Assembly: GCA_018266795.1 (NCBI GenBank)
Contig: JAFDZV010000035.1
Location: forward strand, 32,379 to 96,378
DNA length: 64,000 nucleotides
Origin: Bacteroidota bacterium
Lineage (GTDB): Bacteria; Bacteroidota; Ignavibacteria; OLB7
Direction: 5' to 3'
Position numbers and translations under genes: made by a program. The notes under the pieces are model-generated. The model did not search any database. It had not been told where the DNA came from and worked only from the letters and a program-made list of their open reading frames with translations. Position 1 is the first letter of the stretch. Each line of letters starts with the position of its first letter. Positions 26,422-35,084 of the stretch are shown piece by piece.

Positions 26422-27189
26422 ATGAGTGAAGCTCGTCCGCTTGCAGCCGTGATCATGGCCGCCGGCAAAGGGACACGGATGAACAATCCGGCCATGGCGA
26501 AGGTGATGTTTCCGATCGGTGGCGTGCCGATGATCGATCACGTGGTGGCCCGCGCATTGGAGCAGGGAGCCGGGCTGGTGATCGTGGTGATCGGACACAA
26601 TCGCGAGGCCGTGCGTGCGCATCTGGTTCGGACGTTCGGAGATGCGGTTGCGTTTGCCGAACAGACCGAACAGCTCGGCACCGGGCATGCCGTGATGCAG
26701 GCCGTTCCTGCTCTCGAGGGATTCCAGGGGGATGTGCTGGTGCTCTCCGGCGACGTCCCTCTTCTCGGCTCAGGGACGCTCTCCGGATTGCGGAGCGAGC
26801 ATGCGAGAAGCGGGGCCGTAGCCACCGTGCTCACGGTGATCGCTCCGGATCCCAGCGGCTACGGCCGCATTATCCGCAACGACCGTGGTATGGTGGAGCG
26901 GATCGTCGAGCATCGCGACGCGACGGATGAGGAGCGTGCCGTGGCCGAGATCAATTCCGGCATCTACATCTTCCGCTCGGCGGATCTGCTGGAGGCGCTC
27001 GCGCATCTCGGGAACGACAACGCTCAGCACGAGTATTACCTCACCGATGTCTTCGGATGGTTCCGCGACCGTCATTGCGCGGTTGCTGCGTTTGCAACGA
27101 ACGACTTCAGCGAGGTGCAGGGAATCAACACGGTGGAACAGCTTGCCCGGGTGGACCTCGCGTTCGCCGCGCGCAACCCGGCTCACTGA
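26422..27189 (+). CDS. Sugar-phosphate nucleotidyltransferase (GlmU N-terminal-type uridylyltransferase only)
   Basis: A 255-residue protein equal to the pyrophosphorylase half of GlmU. It has LAAVIMAAGKGTRMNNPAMAKVMFPIGG (nucleotide loop), EQLGTGHAV, LSGDVPLLG with its metal-binding Asp, GYGRIIRN, EINSGIYIF and the closing YYLTDV and EVQGINT motifs. The usual left-handed beta-helix acetyltransferase domain is absent, and the frame ends cleanly. It probably makes UDP-GlcNAc from GlcNAc-1-P, so acetylation of GlcN-1-P would need another protein. Substrate identity is inferred from family similarity. Confidence 0.88.
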   Translation: MSEARPLAAVIMAAGKGTRMNNPAMAKVMFPIGGVPMIDHVVARALEQGAGLVIVVIGHNREAVRAHLVRTFGDAVAFAEQTEQLGTGHAVMQAVPALEGFQGDVLVLSGDVPLLGSGTLSGLRSEHARSGAVATVLTVIAPDPSGYGRIIRNDRGMVERIVEHRDATDEERAVAEINSGIYIFRSADLLEALAHLGNDNAQHEYYLTDVFGWFRDRHCAVAAFATNDFSEVQGINTVEQLARVDLAFAARNPAH

Positions 27190-27344
27190 CCGTTCCGTGC
27201 AAGGCGCTGCGCGTGCGGCGGCAGCCCGTTTCTCCAGCAACGATCATGGTCCGGCCCCGATGAGCGTATCGAGACCGGCATCACAGGAATCATGCCCTTG
27301 CAATGCCCGGCAGCGGCGCGGCGAGGGGAATTTGTCGAAGCATC

Positions 27345-27743
27345 ATGAAGATCTCCCATATCGGCATAGCCGTTGCCTCTCTCGAGAACGCGATCCAGAC
27401 GTATGCGGCATTGTTCGGCAACGACAATCCCCATCGCGAGCGGGTTGATGGGCAGCGCGTGGATGTTGCATCGTTTCCGGTGGGAGACGCCGTGGTGGAG
27501 CTTACGGCGGCTACGGACGAGACGTCGCCCATCGCCCGGTTCATCGCCAAACGCGGCGAGGGGATTCATCATGTGGCAATGGAGGTGGAGGATATCGAGG
27601 CGGAGCTGGCGCGCCTGAAGGCCGCGGGCGTTCGTCTGATCAACGAAACGCCCACGGAAGGAGCGCACGACATGCTGGTGGCATTCCTTCATCCGTCGAG
27701 CTTCAACGGCGTGCTCGTGGAACTCTGCCAGAAGAAGTCGTAG
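27345..27743 (+). CDS. mce: Methylmalonyl-CoA epimerase
   Basis: A 132-residue VOC (glyoxalase-fold) protein that interconverts (S)- and (R)-methylmalonyl-CoA in propionate metabolism. Motifs are the N-terminal HIGIAVASLE (metal His), GEGIHHVAMEVEDIEAEL (second metal His), VVELTAAT and the C-terminal NGVLVELCQ (metal Glu). Length is standard for the epimerase rather than for larger VOC dioxygenases. The ATG at 27345 is preceded by GAAGCATC; an upstream in-frame start adds an unlikely Arg-rich leader. Confidence 0.92.
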   Translation: MKISHIGIAVASLENAIQTYAALFGNDNPHRERVDGQRVDVASFPVGDAVVELTAATDETSPIARFIAKRGEGIHHVAMEVEDIEAELARLKAAGVRLINETPTEGAHDMLVAFLHPSSFNGVLVELCQKKS

Positions 27744-27951
27744 GCATCGCACCCTCTCCCCGCAGGCACCGTTCGGTTTGATGCCCGGTGGGCGGTTTGT
27801 ATACTTGGCAATTCGTTCTCTCCTGCGCCCATCGATGAGCACGCATCGCGGGTGTACTCACTTACAGCTTCCATCGGAAACAGACGGCGCTTCACAGGCC
27901 GCAGGCCTTGCGGCGCAGGCTGTTGTGGGAGCCATTACCGTAGGATCGTTC

Positions 27952-28179
27952 GTGGCAAAGCAGAAACCGAGTCCGGCAACCGCCTTTCTGTTGATCGCAA
28001 TCTTCAATCTGATCGGCGCCGTCGCCTTCTTCATCCTCTACTTCGCAGATGTCTCCGCCGGAGGCAGGCGAAGCTATCTCTACCTGGTTATCGGCGGCAT
28101 CTTCGCAGTGCTGGGTGTGGTCTCCTACCTGCTCTATCCCGTCTTCAAGAAGCGCCTGGATCGCCTCCGCCAGCCGTAG
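27952..28179 (+). CDS. Small two-helix membrane protein
   Basis: With the GTG at 27952, preceded by AGGA 6 bases upstream, this gives a 75-residue protein. Two hydrophobic helices (about residues 10-29 and 39-60) are separated by a short GGRRS loop, and the tail KKRLDRLRQP is positively charged, hence cytoplasmic. The open frame extends back to 27778, but that part overlaps GC-rich repeat-like sequence (around 27870-27930) and is unlikely to be coding. The function is unknown. It precedes nuoJ by 57 bp and may be co-transcribed. Confidence 0.65.
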   Translation: MAKQKPSPATAFLLIAIFNLIGAVAFFILYFADVSAGGRRSYLYLVIGGIFAVLGVVSYLLYPVFKKRLDRLRQP

Positions 28180-28236
28180 CCGCGGCCGTTGGCACCGTGC
28201 CGTACGTTCCGGTACAACCCCTTGTGCAGCATCTTC

Positions 28237-28737
28237 ATGTCCGACATCGCCTTCTATATCGTGGCCCTGCTCGGAATTGCGGCGGCAACCGCCGCGGTGG
28301 TTATGCGCGCAGCATTGCGGGCGGCCGTTGCCCTCGCCGTCAGCCTCTGCTGCGTGGCCGGCCTGTTCATGCTTCTGGGGGGGGAGATCGTCGCGGTGGT
28401 GCTGATTGCATGCATCTGCCTCGGGCTGTTCATGCTCCGGCGTTCTGCGGTGCGGGCTCCGGAGATTGCACCGCAGGCCGGGGAGTCCGGAACCGCACGC
28501 CGCTTTCCGGCGATGCTTGCCGCCGTTGCAATCGGCGCGATCCTCATCACCGTTGCCTGGACAACGCCGGTCTGGCGCGATGCCGTTCCCGCAACGATCG
28601 CCGGGGCGGGAACGCCCGGGACGATCGGCACGATGCTGGCCGGCGACGATATCCTTCTGCTGTTGATCGCGCTTCTGGCGGTTCCGGTTGCGATTGCCGG
28701 CGCCATGCTTCTTCCATGGAGGAAGGGAGGGAAATGA
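28237..28737 (+). CDS. nuoJ: NADH-quinone oxidoreductase subunit J
   Basis: A 166-residue membrane protein with five hydrophobic segments; length and helix pattern match NuoJ (complex I chain 6). It sits where nuoJ would be in an operon leading to K, L, M and N. Sequence identity to canonical NuoJ is low by eye, so the assignment leans on context. The ATG at 28237 gives MSDIAFYIVALLGI, with helix 1 at once. A LamG lipoprotein gene separates it from nuoK, which is unusual. Confidence 0.8.
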   Translation: MSDIAFYIVALLGIAAATAAVVMRAALRAAVALAVSLCCVAGLFMLLGGEIVAVVLIACICLGLFMLRRSAVRAPEIAPQAGESGTARRFPAMLAAVAIGAILITVAWTTPVWRDAVPATIAGAGTPGTIGTMLAGDDILLLLIALLAVPVAIAGAMLLPWRKGGK

Positions 28738-28836
28738 AGTGCGGCGATGGCGGCCCGTGCCATGGTTCCCGGCGGATGGGCCGCAACCAAATGCATGTAG
28801 TGCGGAAAATGTATGGCGCGGCACATCGGAAACGTT

Positions 28837-28842
28837 TATAAT
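28837..28842 (+). promoter_or_regulatory. Perfect -10-like hexamer TATAAT upstream of the LamG lipoprotein
   Basis: TATAAT stands out in this GC-rich gap, about 107 bp before the lipoprotein start. No matching -35 is obvious. If used, it would transcribe the lipoprotein independently of nuoJ. Confidence 0.35.
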
Positions 28843-28949
28843 CGCCCTGCCATCGGATGCATCGCGCCGCTGTGACCGGCGCGATCGAGAAAAAAACTAC
28901 CGGCGCGCTTTCGTTCATCATTCATGGGCGCATTGCCCAGTTATCTCCT

Positions 28950-29972
28950 ATGAACATCAGATCATCGGTTGCGACGATCGTGGCGCTCTGTGCACTGGTC
29001 GTTGCCTCGTGCCGTGACAATCCGGTTCACCACGACACTGCATCGATTACCGGGCATGTAACCGACGCCGTAACCGGCGCGCCTGTTGCGTCGGCCAACG
29101 TACAGCTCGATGGCGCCGCACCCGGCGTCACGACGGACTCACACGGCGCTTATACCATCACCCCGGTCTCCGCAGGCACACACACGGTGACCGCCTCGCA
29201 TGCCGGATACAGCCCGGCCTCGGGAACGACAACGGTTGCAGCGGGAGGGAGCAGCACGCTGGACCTTGTGCTGCATCCCGAATCGGATGGTGGACGCGGC
29301 AACGTGCTCCCGTTCGACGGCGGCGATGACTACGGTCTGTTGAACAGTATGCAGTCGCTGAATCTGGGAAGCGGCTCCATTACCGTCGAAGGGTGGGTGC
29401 GTCCGGAATCGTTCGGCAGTTGGAACTGGCTTCTTTCCAAGGCCACGTCCAATTACGCCGTGGAGTTCATCTTCGGCATCGACAGATCCCGCCTCTCCTT
29501 CAATGTGAACGGCCAGAACGAGACCGACAAGTTCTACACGGTATTCGGCCGCACCACGCTTGCAACGGGATCGTGGTTTCACATGGCCGCCGTCTACGAC
29601 CGGACCGCCGGAACGGTACGCGTCTATCTCAACGGCGTGCTCGACGGTGAACGCACCATCGGCAGCGTGACGCCGGTATCGACGGAGAGCCCGGTATTCA
29701 TGGGCGCGCGCGAGTACTTCGGTACGCGCACTCCTGCGGAGTACTTCCATGGTGCGATCGCCGACGTCCGGCTCTGGAACGTTGCGCGCACGCAGGCGCA
29801 GATTGCCGGTGCGATGCACACGCGGCTGCATGGCGACGAAGGCGGCCTGGTTGCCTATTGGAAGCTCGATGAAGGAGGCGGCAGCCTGGGGCACGATGCA
29901 ACGGGACATGGACTGGATATGCCGCTCTTCGGCTCGCCGATATGGGGCACGGCGGATCTTCCGGTTCATTGA
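28950..29972 (+). CDS. Lipoprotein with carboxypeptidase-regulatory-like and LamG domains
   Basis: 340 residues with a lipoprotein signal (LVVASC, lipidated Cys at 20). Residues about 30-110 form a carboxypeptidase regulatory-like fold (SITGHVTDAVTGAPVASANV... DSHGAYTI). Residues about 125-340 are a concanavalin-like LamG domain: ITVEGWVRPES, GSWFHMAAVYD, VRVYLNGVLDGE, HGAIADVRLWNVART and GLVAYWKLDEGGG. Such surface lipoproteins bind sugars or proteins. It has no known link to complex I, yet lies between nuoJ and nuoK with a -10-like box before and a strong terminator after, so it looks inserted as an autonomous unit. Confidence 0.88.
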   Translation: MNIRSSVATIVALCALVVASCRDNPVHHDTASITGHVTDAVTGAPVASANVQLDGAAPGVTTDSHGAYTITPVSAGTHTVTASHAGYSPASGTTTVAAGGSSTLDLVLHPESDGGRGNVLPFDGGDDYGLLNSMQSLNLGSGSITVEGWVRPESFGSWNWLLSKATSNYAVEFIFGIDRSRLSFNVNGQNETDKFYTVFGRTTLATGSWFHMAAVYDRTAGTVRVYLNGVLDGERTIGSVTPVSTESPVFMGAREYFGTRTPAEYFHGAIADVRLWNVARTQAQIAGAMHTRLHGDEGGLVAYWKLDEGGGSLGHDATGHGLDMPLFGSPIWGTADLPVH

Positions 29973-30004
29973 GGCCCGCATCGGGACATCATTCTGGAAA
30001 TATG

Positions 30005-30052
30005 GAGGCTGCGCCACGACGAAGCGATTCGTTGCGGCGCAGCCTCGTTTTT
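30005..30052 (+). terminator. Strong rho-independent terminator
   Basis: An 11-bp perfect stem (GAGGCTGCGCC / GGCGCAGCCTC) is followed directly by GTTTTT. It starts 33 bp after the LamG lipoprotein stop and should end that transcript. nuoK, 91 bp downstream, therefore needs its own promoter. Confidence 0.9.
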
Positions 30053-30142
30053 AACACATCCGGCGTCACGAGCGATGGTGTATATTCCGGCCGGCAGAAC
30101 GGGTGCTGCCGGCCCAACGTTCATCTATCGATCTGCATCGCG

Positions 30143-30472
30143 ATGTCGCTGACACCAGTAGGGCTGCCGCACTTCCTCACGGTTGCGGCCATTCTCTTCT
30201 CGCTCGGCATCTACGCCGTGATTGCGCGGCGCAGCGGGCTGATGGTGCTTGCAGGCATTCAACTGCTTCTCGCCTCCGCCGGTGTCAACTTCGTTGCGTT
30301 CTCGCGCTACAGTACGGGCGATCTTGCGCGAGCAATGACCGGTCATGTCGCCGTGATCATCGTGGCGATCCTTGCGGTGGCCCAGGCGATCGTTGCGGCG
30401 GCCATTGTCCGCAACCTCTACGGCCGCTTCTCCACGGTGAACGTGGATGAGGCGGACATCCTTCGGGACTAG
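30143..30472 (+). CDS. nuoK: NADH-quinone oxidoreductase subunit K
   Basis: A 109-residue protein with three hydrophobic helices, the normal size of NuoK. Segments match family features: helix 1 LPHFLTVAAILFSLGIYAVIARR, helix 2 GLMVLAGIQLLLASAGVNFVAFSR (the family has a buried Glu where Gln appears here) and helix 3 VAVIIVAILAVAQAIVAAAIV (again Gln at the usual Glu). The ATG at 30143 is near the expected N-terminus. It is separated from nuoL by 403 bp, much wider than in ordinary nuo operons. Confidence 0.85.
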   Translation: MSLTPVGLPHFLTVAAILFSLGIYAVIARRSGLMVLAGIQLLLASAGVNFVAFSRYSTGDLARAMTGHVAVIIVAILAVAQAIVAAAIVRNLYGRFSTVNVDEADILRD

Positions 30473-30875
30473 ACTCCGTCCGCCAAGTCATTATCGTGCA
30501 GCGCCCTGATGAAGGCGGCGGATGGTTGCCGCCACTGACGATGGCGGGTATGCCACGGATGTGAACGTCCGGCAATAGTCGTTGCAGGAGACGGCCGCGG
30601 AGCGGATGCCGACGCGGCGGCCTGTACCGGCCGGCCTCACCGTCCACTCCGCGGAACGATGCGCCGTGCGGGAGAGATGGCCTTCGCCGCCGCTTCGCGG
30701 TGCCGCCGCTTCGCGGTGCCGCCGCTTCGCTGCGCGAAGACTACGGGTGGTTATCGCAGAGGAATGCCCTGACGCAATCGGGGTTGATGTTCTCGAGCCG
30801 ACTCCCGTGAAGAATTCAGATACAGCCCCGGCCGGTCGTTGAACAACATCATCCGGTGCGCTGCTGCCTCCAATC
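30473..30875. other. Intergenic spacer between nuoK and nuoL with 16-bp tandem repeat
   Basis: No gene is supported. The unit GCCGCCGCTTCGCGGT is repeated 2.9 times at 30686-30731. The remainder is GC-rich without a recognisable signal. Such a spacer is unexpected inside a nuo operon. Confidence 0.6.
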
Positions 30876-33359
30876 ATGACCGAGCTCGATCCAGCACTGC
30901 AACTCACACTTCTGTTGCTAGCGTTGCCGCTTGCCGCGTTTCTCTGCAACATCCTGATCGGTCTGGGCCGGCGCGGAACGGGAGAGGAGGAACGGGGTGG
31001 TGCGGGCGCAGAGTGGTGGATAGGTACCGTGCTCGGCTTCGCCATGCTGGCAACGGCAGCCGTCGCGGCGGCGATGGTCCTTTCCAGACCGGAGACCCCG
31101 CTGGAGCCGTCGTACTACCCGAAGGCGCAGGCATTTTTTACGCTCGTCGACCGTGGCGGCGGCATCGCGTCCGGCAGCATTTCCGTGGGCATCGTTGCCG
31201 GAAACACCTCATCGCTCCTGTTGATTCTGGTTGCGCTCATCGGGCTCTGTTCGCATCTCGCCGCTGCTGATGACAGCAGGCGTTGCACGCCACGTACATC
31301 GGTCGTCTTCGCGAGCCCTGACGACGGCGAGGACGGAGGAGTGGCGCGGCGATCTGTTCCGCTCAACGTGCCTGACCATACCGGCCATGTGAGGCTGTCC
31401 CACGGAGATGGCCACGGCTTCGCTATGCGAAGCCTCGCGAAGGCCACAGGTGGATCCTTGCCGAAGGATGCCGCGCCGAACACCTCGATCCATCGGGGGC
31501 ATCGTCGAGGTGGGGGGGCGTGCGAGGATGCCGGCTCCATGCGTACCGGCCGGGTCTTCAGCCGGGCGGGAAACGCGCTTCTTACGTTTGCCGCCGCCGG
31601 TGTCATCGTCTCCGGTGATCTTCTCTCCACGCTGGCCTTCCTGCAACTGGCCGCCGTTGCGGCATGGATGATGCTTCGCAGGTGCGGCGAAGCGGGGGAG
31701 GAGCGCACGGCCGCGGGGGCTGCGTACATCACGGCGCGTGCCGGTGATATCGCGATGCTCGCCGGTGTGGGGATGCTCTTCGCCCGGTTCGGTACGGTGC
31801 AGATCGCCGCTCTGTTCGATGCCGTGTATACCGGGAAGTGGGGCGTTGGAGGAGCCCCCTGGCTGACAGTTGCCGGACTACTTCTTGCATGCGGAGCGCT
31901 TGCCCGTGCAGGGCAGGTACCATGGCACGCCTGGCTTGTGCGTGCCTCCACGGCGCCTGCTGCGGTCGCCATCCCCATGCACACCACGATGGCTGCAATC
32001 GGCATCTATCTCCTCGCGCGTCTTCTGCCCATCCTCACGGTTGATGCGTTGGCGGTTCTCCGGGTCGCCGGCACCGTGACGGCGGTGATCGGTGCAACCA
32101 GTGCGCTTGCGCAGCAGGATGTGCGCCGGACTCTGTCCTATAGCACCGTTGCCCTGCTCGGCCTGCTGACAGTGGCGATAGGATTGGGTCGTCCGGACCT
32201 GTCTCTTCTGTATTTCCTTCCGGGTGCCGCAGCGGTTGCCTGTCTCTTCCTCGGAGTAAATGCCGCGGCGAAGGTGGTTGCGAACGGCATGGAGCCCGGC
32301 GGGGAGCCCGGCGGGGGATCGGCCGTGAGTCCGTTCGATATCGGGATGATGGGCGGGTTGCGTCGCGCGATGCCGCTTCCATTTGCAGCGATGACGATCG
32401 CCGCCGCCGGCGTGGTGGGGCTGCCGCTTACCGGAACGTATCTCTCCGGCCGGTTCGTGGTTCCGATGGCGCTTGGGATCGAATCCGGGAGCATCGGCAA
32501 CTGGGATTGGTTCTCCGGCCTGCCGGTTCTGCTTGCCGTGCTGCTGATCGGCTTCACGCTCTTCCGCCTGCTCTTCGCCATCTTTCTCGGTATCCCGCAG
32601 CCCGAAGCGAGCCGTGGCGCCGAACGCCGTGCCGGGCAGGGAACCGGCCGCTGGCTGCTTGCCACGTTGGCGGCGCTCGCACTCTGGCCGGCCTACTCAC
32701 ACAGCCCGATGATGGCGTTCAAGGATTGGCAACTCGGCGCGATGTTCGCTGCCGGGGGGCATGTTGCGCCTACTCCGGAACGATGGCTGATGCGTTCACA
32801 ACTAGAGGACTACTCCCGGATCGTGACGCGCGCGGTTGCCCTGCCGGCGGTCGCCCCGCCGGCGGCCGGCGGCGGTCCCTGCTATCGTACACCCGGCAAC
32901 TTCGCATGGCAATCCTTCGGCCCGCACGACATATTGCAATGCTGTGTCGGCGTGCTTGCCGTTGCCGCCGCCGCGCTTGCCTACCTTCGGCGGCGCCGCC
33001 GGGGTGATCGTGCGGGCGAAACCGGACGCCTGCAGCGCTTCCTCCTGAACGGCTGGTATCTCGATGCGGCGGCAGTGCGATATGTCGCCCGGTTCACCGC
33101 ATCGCTCGCGAAGGCAGCGGCGTGGTTCGACGCGAATCTGCTGGACGGTGTATCGAACGCCGCGGCGAGCCTGGCCGCACGTTCGGCGCGCGGCCTTGCA
33201 CGCTTCGATCTGCTCGTGGTCGACGGCATGTTGAATCTTGCGGCCGGGACCGCGCAGTTCCTCGGGCTGGTGGTGCGGCAGGCACAGAGCGGGCGTGTTC
33301 AGATCTATCTCCTCTATGCAGCCATCGGCATCATCGCACTCTTCTTTCTCTTCCGATGA
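30876..33359 (+). CDS. nuoL: Divergent NADH-quinone oxidoreductase subunit L with in-frame repeat insertion
   Basis: An 827-residue, multi-helix membrane protein. NuoL features are the AGQVPWHAWL segment (residues 346-354), DVRRTLSYST, and the C-terminal tail with the long lateral-helix region (YLDAAAVRYVARF... RVQIYLLYAAIGI). It is about 200 residues longer than usual. Residues about 134-220 are translated repeat element B, hydrophilic and Arg/Gly-rich, at the loop where the family has an H-x-YS-x2-YM-type motif. Several key residues differ: Gln257 where TM5 has Glu, Arg344 where TM7 has Lys, and loss of the DAMEGPTP motif. Order K-L-M-N supports the assignment. Function as a proton pump is doubtful. 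Confidence 0.85.
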   Translation: MTELDPALQLTLLLLALPLAAFLCNILIGLGRRGTGEEERGGAGAEWWIGTVLGFAMLATAAVAAAMVLSRPETPLEPSYYPKAQAFFTLVDRGGGIASGSISVGIVAGNTSSLLLILVALIGLCSHLAAADDSRRCTPRTSVVFASPDDGEDGGVARRSVPLNVPDHTGHVRLSHGDGHGFAMRSLAKATGGSLPKDAAPNTSIHRGHRRGGGACEDAGSMRTGRVFSRAGNALLTFAAAGVIVSGDLLSTLAFLQLAAVAAWMMLRRCGEAGEERTAAGAAYITARAGDIAMLAGVGMLFARFGTVQIAALFDAVYTGKWGVGGAPWLTVAGLLLACGALARAGQVPWHAWLVRASTAPAAVAIPMHTTMAAIGIYLLARLLPILTVDALAVLRVAGTVTAVIGATSALAQQDVRRTLSYSTVALLGLLTVAIGLGRPDLSLLYFLPGAAAVACLFLGVNAAAKVVANGMEPGGEPGGGSAVSPFDIGMMGGLRRAMPLPFAAMTIAAAGVVGLPLTGTYLSGRFVVPMALGIESGSIGNWDWFSGLPVLLAVLLIGFTLFRLLFAIFLGIPQPEASRGAERRAGQGTGRWLLATLAALALWPAYSHSPMMAFKDWQLGAMFAAGGHVAPTPERWLMRSQLEDYSRIVTRAVALPAVAPPAAGGGPCYRTPGNFAWQSFGPHDILQCCVGVLAVAAAALAYLRRRRRGDRAGETGRLQRFLLNGWYLDAAAVRYVARFTASLAKAAAWFDANLLDGVSNAAASLAARSARGLARFDLLVVDGMLNLAAGTAQFLGLVVRQAQSGRVQIYLLYAAIGIIALFFLFR
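31262..31515 (+). mobile_element. Palindromic repeat element B, copy 2, inside nuoL
   Basis: Matches the minus strand of 12721-12985 along about 250 bp. It keeps the outer arm (GTCTTCGCGAGCCC mirrored by GCCTCGCGAAGGC) and inner arm (GTGGCGCGGCGATCT mirrored by AGATGGCCAC), with some decay. It has no stop codon in the nuoL frame and preserves the reading frame across the junctions, so it is translated as about 85 residues. Confidence 0.78.
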
Positions 33360-33461
33360 TCCGTTCATCGGCGGAGTAACCGGATATTCGGGCCAGCGGA
33401 GAGCACGCGCCATGAAACTCCCCGGGCCCGCGCACTTCCTCATCAGTACCAGATCGCTATC

Positions 33462-35084
33462 GTGGACAAAGGCATCCTGCTGATACTTCTCACGCTTCTT
33501 CCGCTGGCGGCTCTTGCCGGCGTGCTGGCGCTGCCGCGCGAGGCGTGGCGTGCCATGCGCGCCGCCGCGCTGGTGACGGCTCTCGCGCAGCTTGCGATCG
33601 CTGTGGTGCTTGCCGTCTCGTTCGATACGCAGCTTGGAGGTGTGAACGATCCCGGCGGATTTCAGTTCGTGGTCCGCATCCCGTGGGTGGACCTGCAGAC
33701 CTCGTTCACGGGCGGGCTGCATCTCGATTTCGTGCTCGGCCTGGACGGCCTCTCGATGCCGATGGTGCTTCTCACCTCGCTCGTGTTTGCGATCGCCGTC
33801 ATCGCATCGTGGAACGTGGAACGCAATCAGAAGGGATACTTCGCGTTGCTGCTGTGGCTGAACACCGGCATCATGGGATCGTTCGCGGCGCTGGACCTTC
33901 TGCTCTTCTATTTCTTTCTGGAGATGACGCTGTTGCCGGTCTACTTCCTGATCGGCATGTGGGGAGGGGAACGCCGTGAGTATGCCGCCACCAAGTACGT
34001 GCTCACCATGCTCTTCGGCTCCGTGCTTCTGCTGCTGGGGATGATCGGCCTGGCGGACAGCGTGGATATCGCCTCGGGCGGATCGCATGGCGTGCTGCAT
34101 ACGTTCGACATGCTTGCACTGATGAATCCTGCGAGCTACACTTCCGGCGGCCTTTTCTCTCCGGAGAGTGCCGGGGTCTTCTCGCCCACTGCGATGCGAA
34201 CCTGGGGCTTTCTGATCCTGCTGGTAGGGCTTGCGATCAGACTTCCGATGGTGCCGTTCCACACATGGCTTCCCGATGCGCATACCGAGGCGCCAACGCC
34301 GGTTACGGTGATCCTGTCGGCGCTCGTGATGAACATCGCCGCCTACGGAATGTTGCGGATCTGCTTCTCCATGTTCCCCGACATCGCCTCTGTGCCCGCG
34401 GTGCAGCTGGCGCTTCTGGTGGCCGGCGGCATCGGCGCCGTCTATGCATCGCTCTGCGCGATGGCACAGACGGACATGAAGCGGATCGTGGCATACGTAT
34501 CGATTGCGCACATGAGCTTCGTTGCCGTCGGGCTTGGCGGCGGCAACGTGGTGGGGCTGTGCGGAACGGTGTTCCAGATGGTCAACCACGGCCTCGTCAT
34601 GACGTTGCTCGCTCTGCTGGTTGGCGCACTGGCCGATCGTGTTGGCGACCGCACGCTGGCAAGGTTCGGGGGGCTGGCGGGAAGCATGCCGGCGTTCGCC
34701 GTGATTGCCGTGCTGGCATCGTTCGCGGCGGTAGGCATTCCCGGGCTTGCAGGATGGTGGTCGCAATCGTTCGCGATCGTTGGGGCGTTCCAGAACGGAA
34801 CCGCGCCGGCATGGACCATCGCCGCGCTGCTCGGGATGCTTGCGGGGGCCGCGGCGCTCCTTCGATTCGTGCGGGGCCTGTTCCTCGGCCCGCTTCACAC
34901 GCCGGACTGGCGCGGGCGCCTGCGCGATCTGACGCTGCGGGAGTGGGCCATGCTTGCGCTTCCCGCCGCGCTTCTCGTTCTGCTCGGCATTTGGCCGGCA
35001 CTGCTCGTGGATGGCATCAGCGGCAGCGTGAATATGCTGGCCTCGCTTCTTCAGCCGATCGTAACCCAGCGCCCGCCGTTCTAA
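33462..35084 (+). CDS. nuoM: NADH-quinone oxidoreductase subunit M
   Basis: A 540-residue antiporter-like subunit starting at GTG 33462. Diagnostic segments are YFFLEMTLLPVYFLIGMWGG with the essential TM5 Glu (Glu154), MVPFHTWLPDAHTEAPTPV (residues 263-281) and AQTDMKRIVAYVSIAHMSF. Two conserved lysines of the proton path are altered: Arg260 stands where TM7 has Lys, and Asn291 where TM8 has Lys. Its TAA overlaps the nuoN ATG (TAATG), so M and N are translationally coupled. It follows nuoL by 102 bp. Confidence 0.96.
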   Translation: MDKGILLILLTLLPLAALAGVLALPREAWRAMRAAALVTALAQLAIAVVLAVSFDTQLGGVNDPGGFQFVVRIPWVDLQTSFTGGLHLDFVLGLDGLSMPMVLLTSLVFAIAVIASWNVERNQKGYFALLLWLNTGIMGSFAALDLLLFYFFLEMTLLPVYFLIGMWGGERREYAATKYVLTMLFGSVLLLLGMIGLADSVDIASGGSHGVLHTFDMLALMNPASYTSGGLFSPESAGVFSPTAMRTWGFLILLVGLAIRLPMVPFHTWLPDAHTEAPTPVTVILSALVMNIAAYGMLRICFSMFPDIASVPAVQLALLVAGGIGAVYASLCAMAQTDMKRIVAYVSIAHMSFVAVGLGGGNVVGLCGTVFQMVNHGLVMTLLALLVGALADRVGDRTLARFGGLAGSMPAFAVIAVLASFAAVGIPGLAGWWSQSFAIVGAFQNGTAPAWTIAALLGMLAGAAALLRFVRGLFLGPLHTPDWRGRLRDLTLREWAMLALPAALLVLLGIWPALLVDGISGSVNMLASLLQPIVTQRPPF

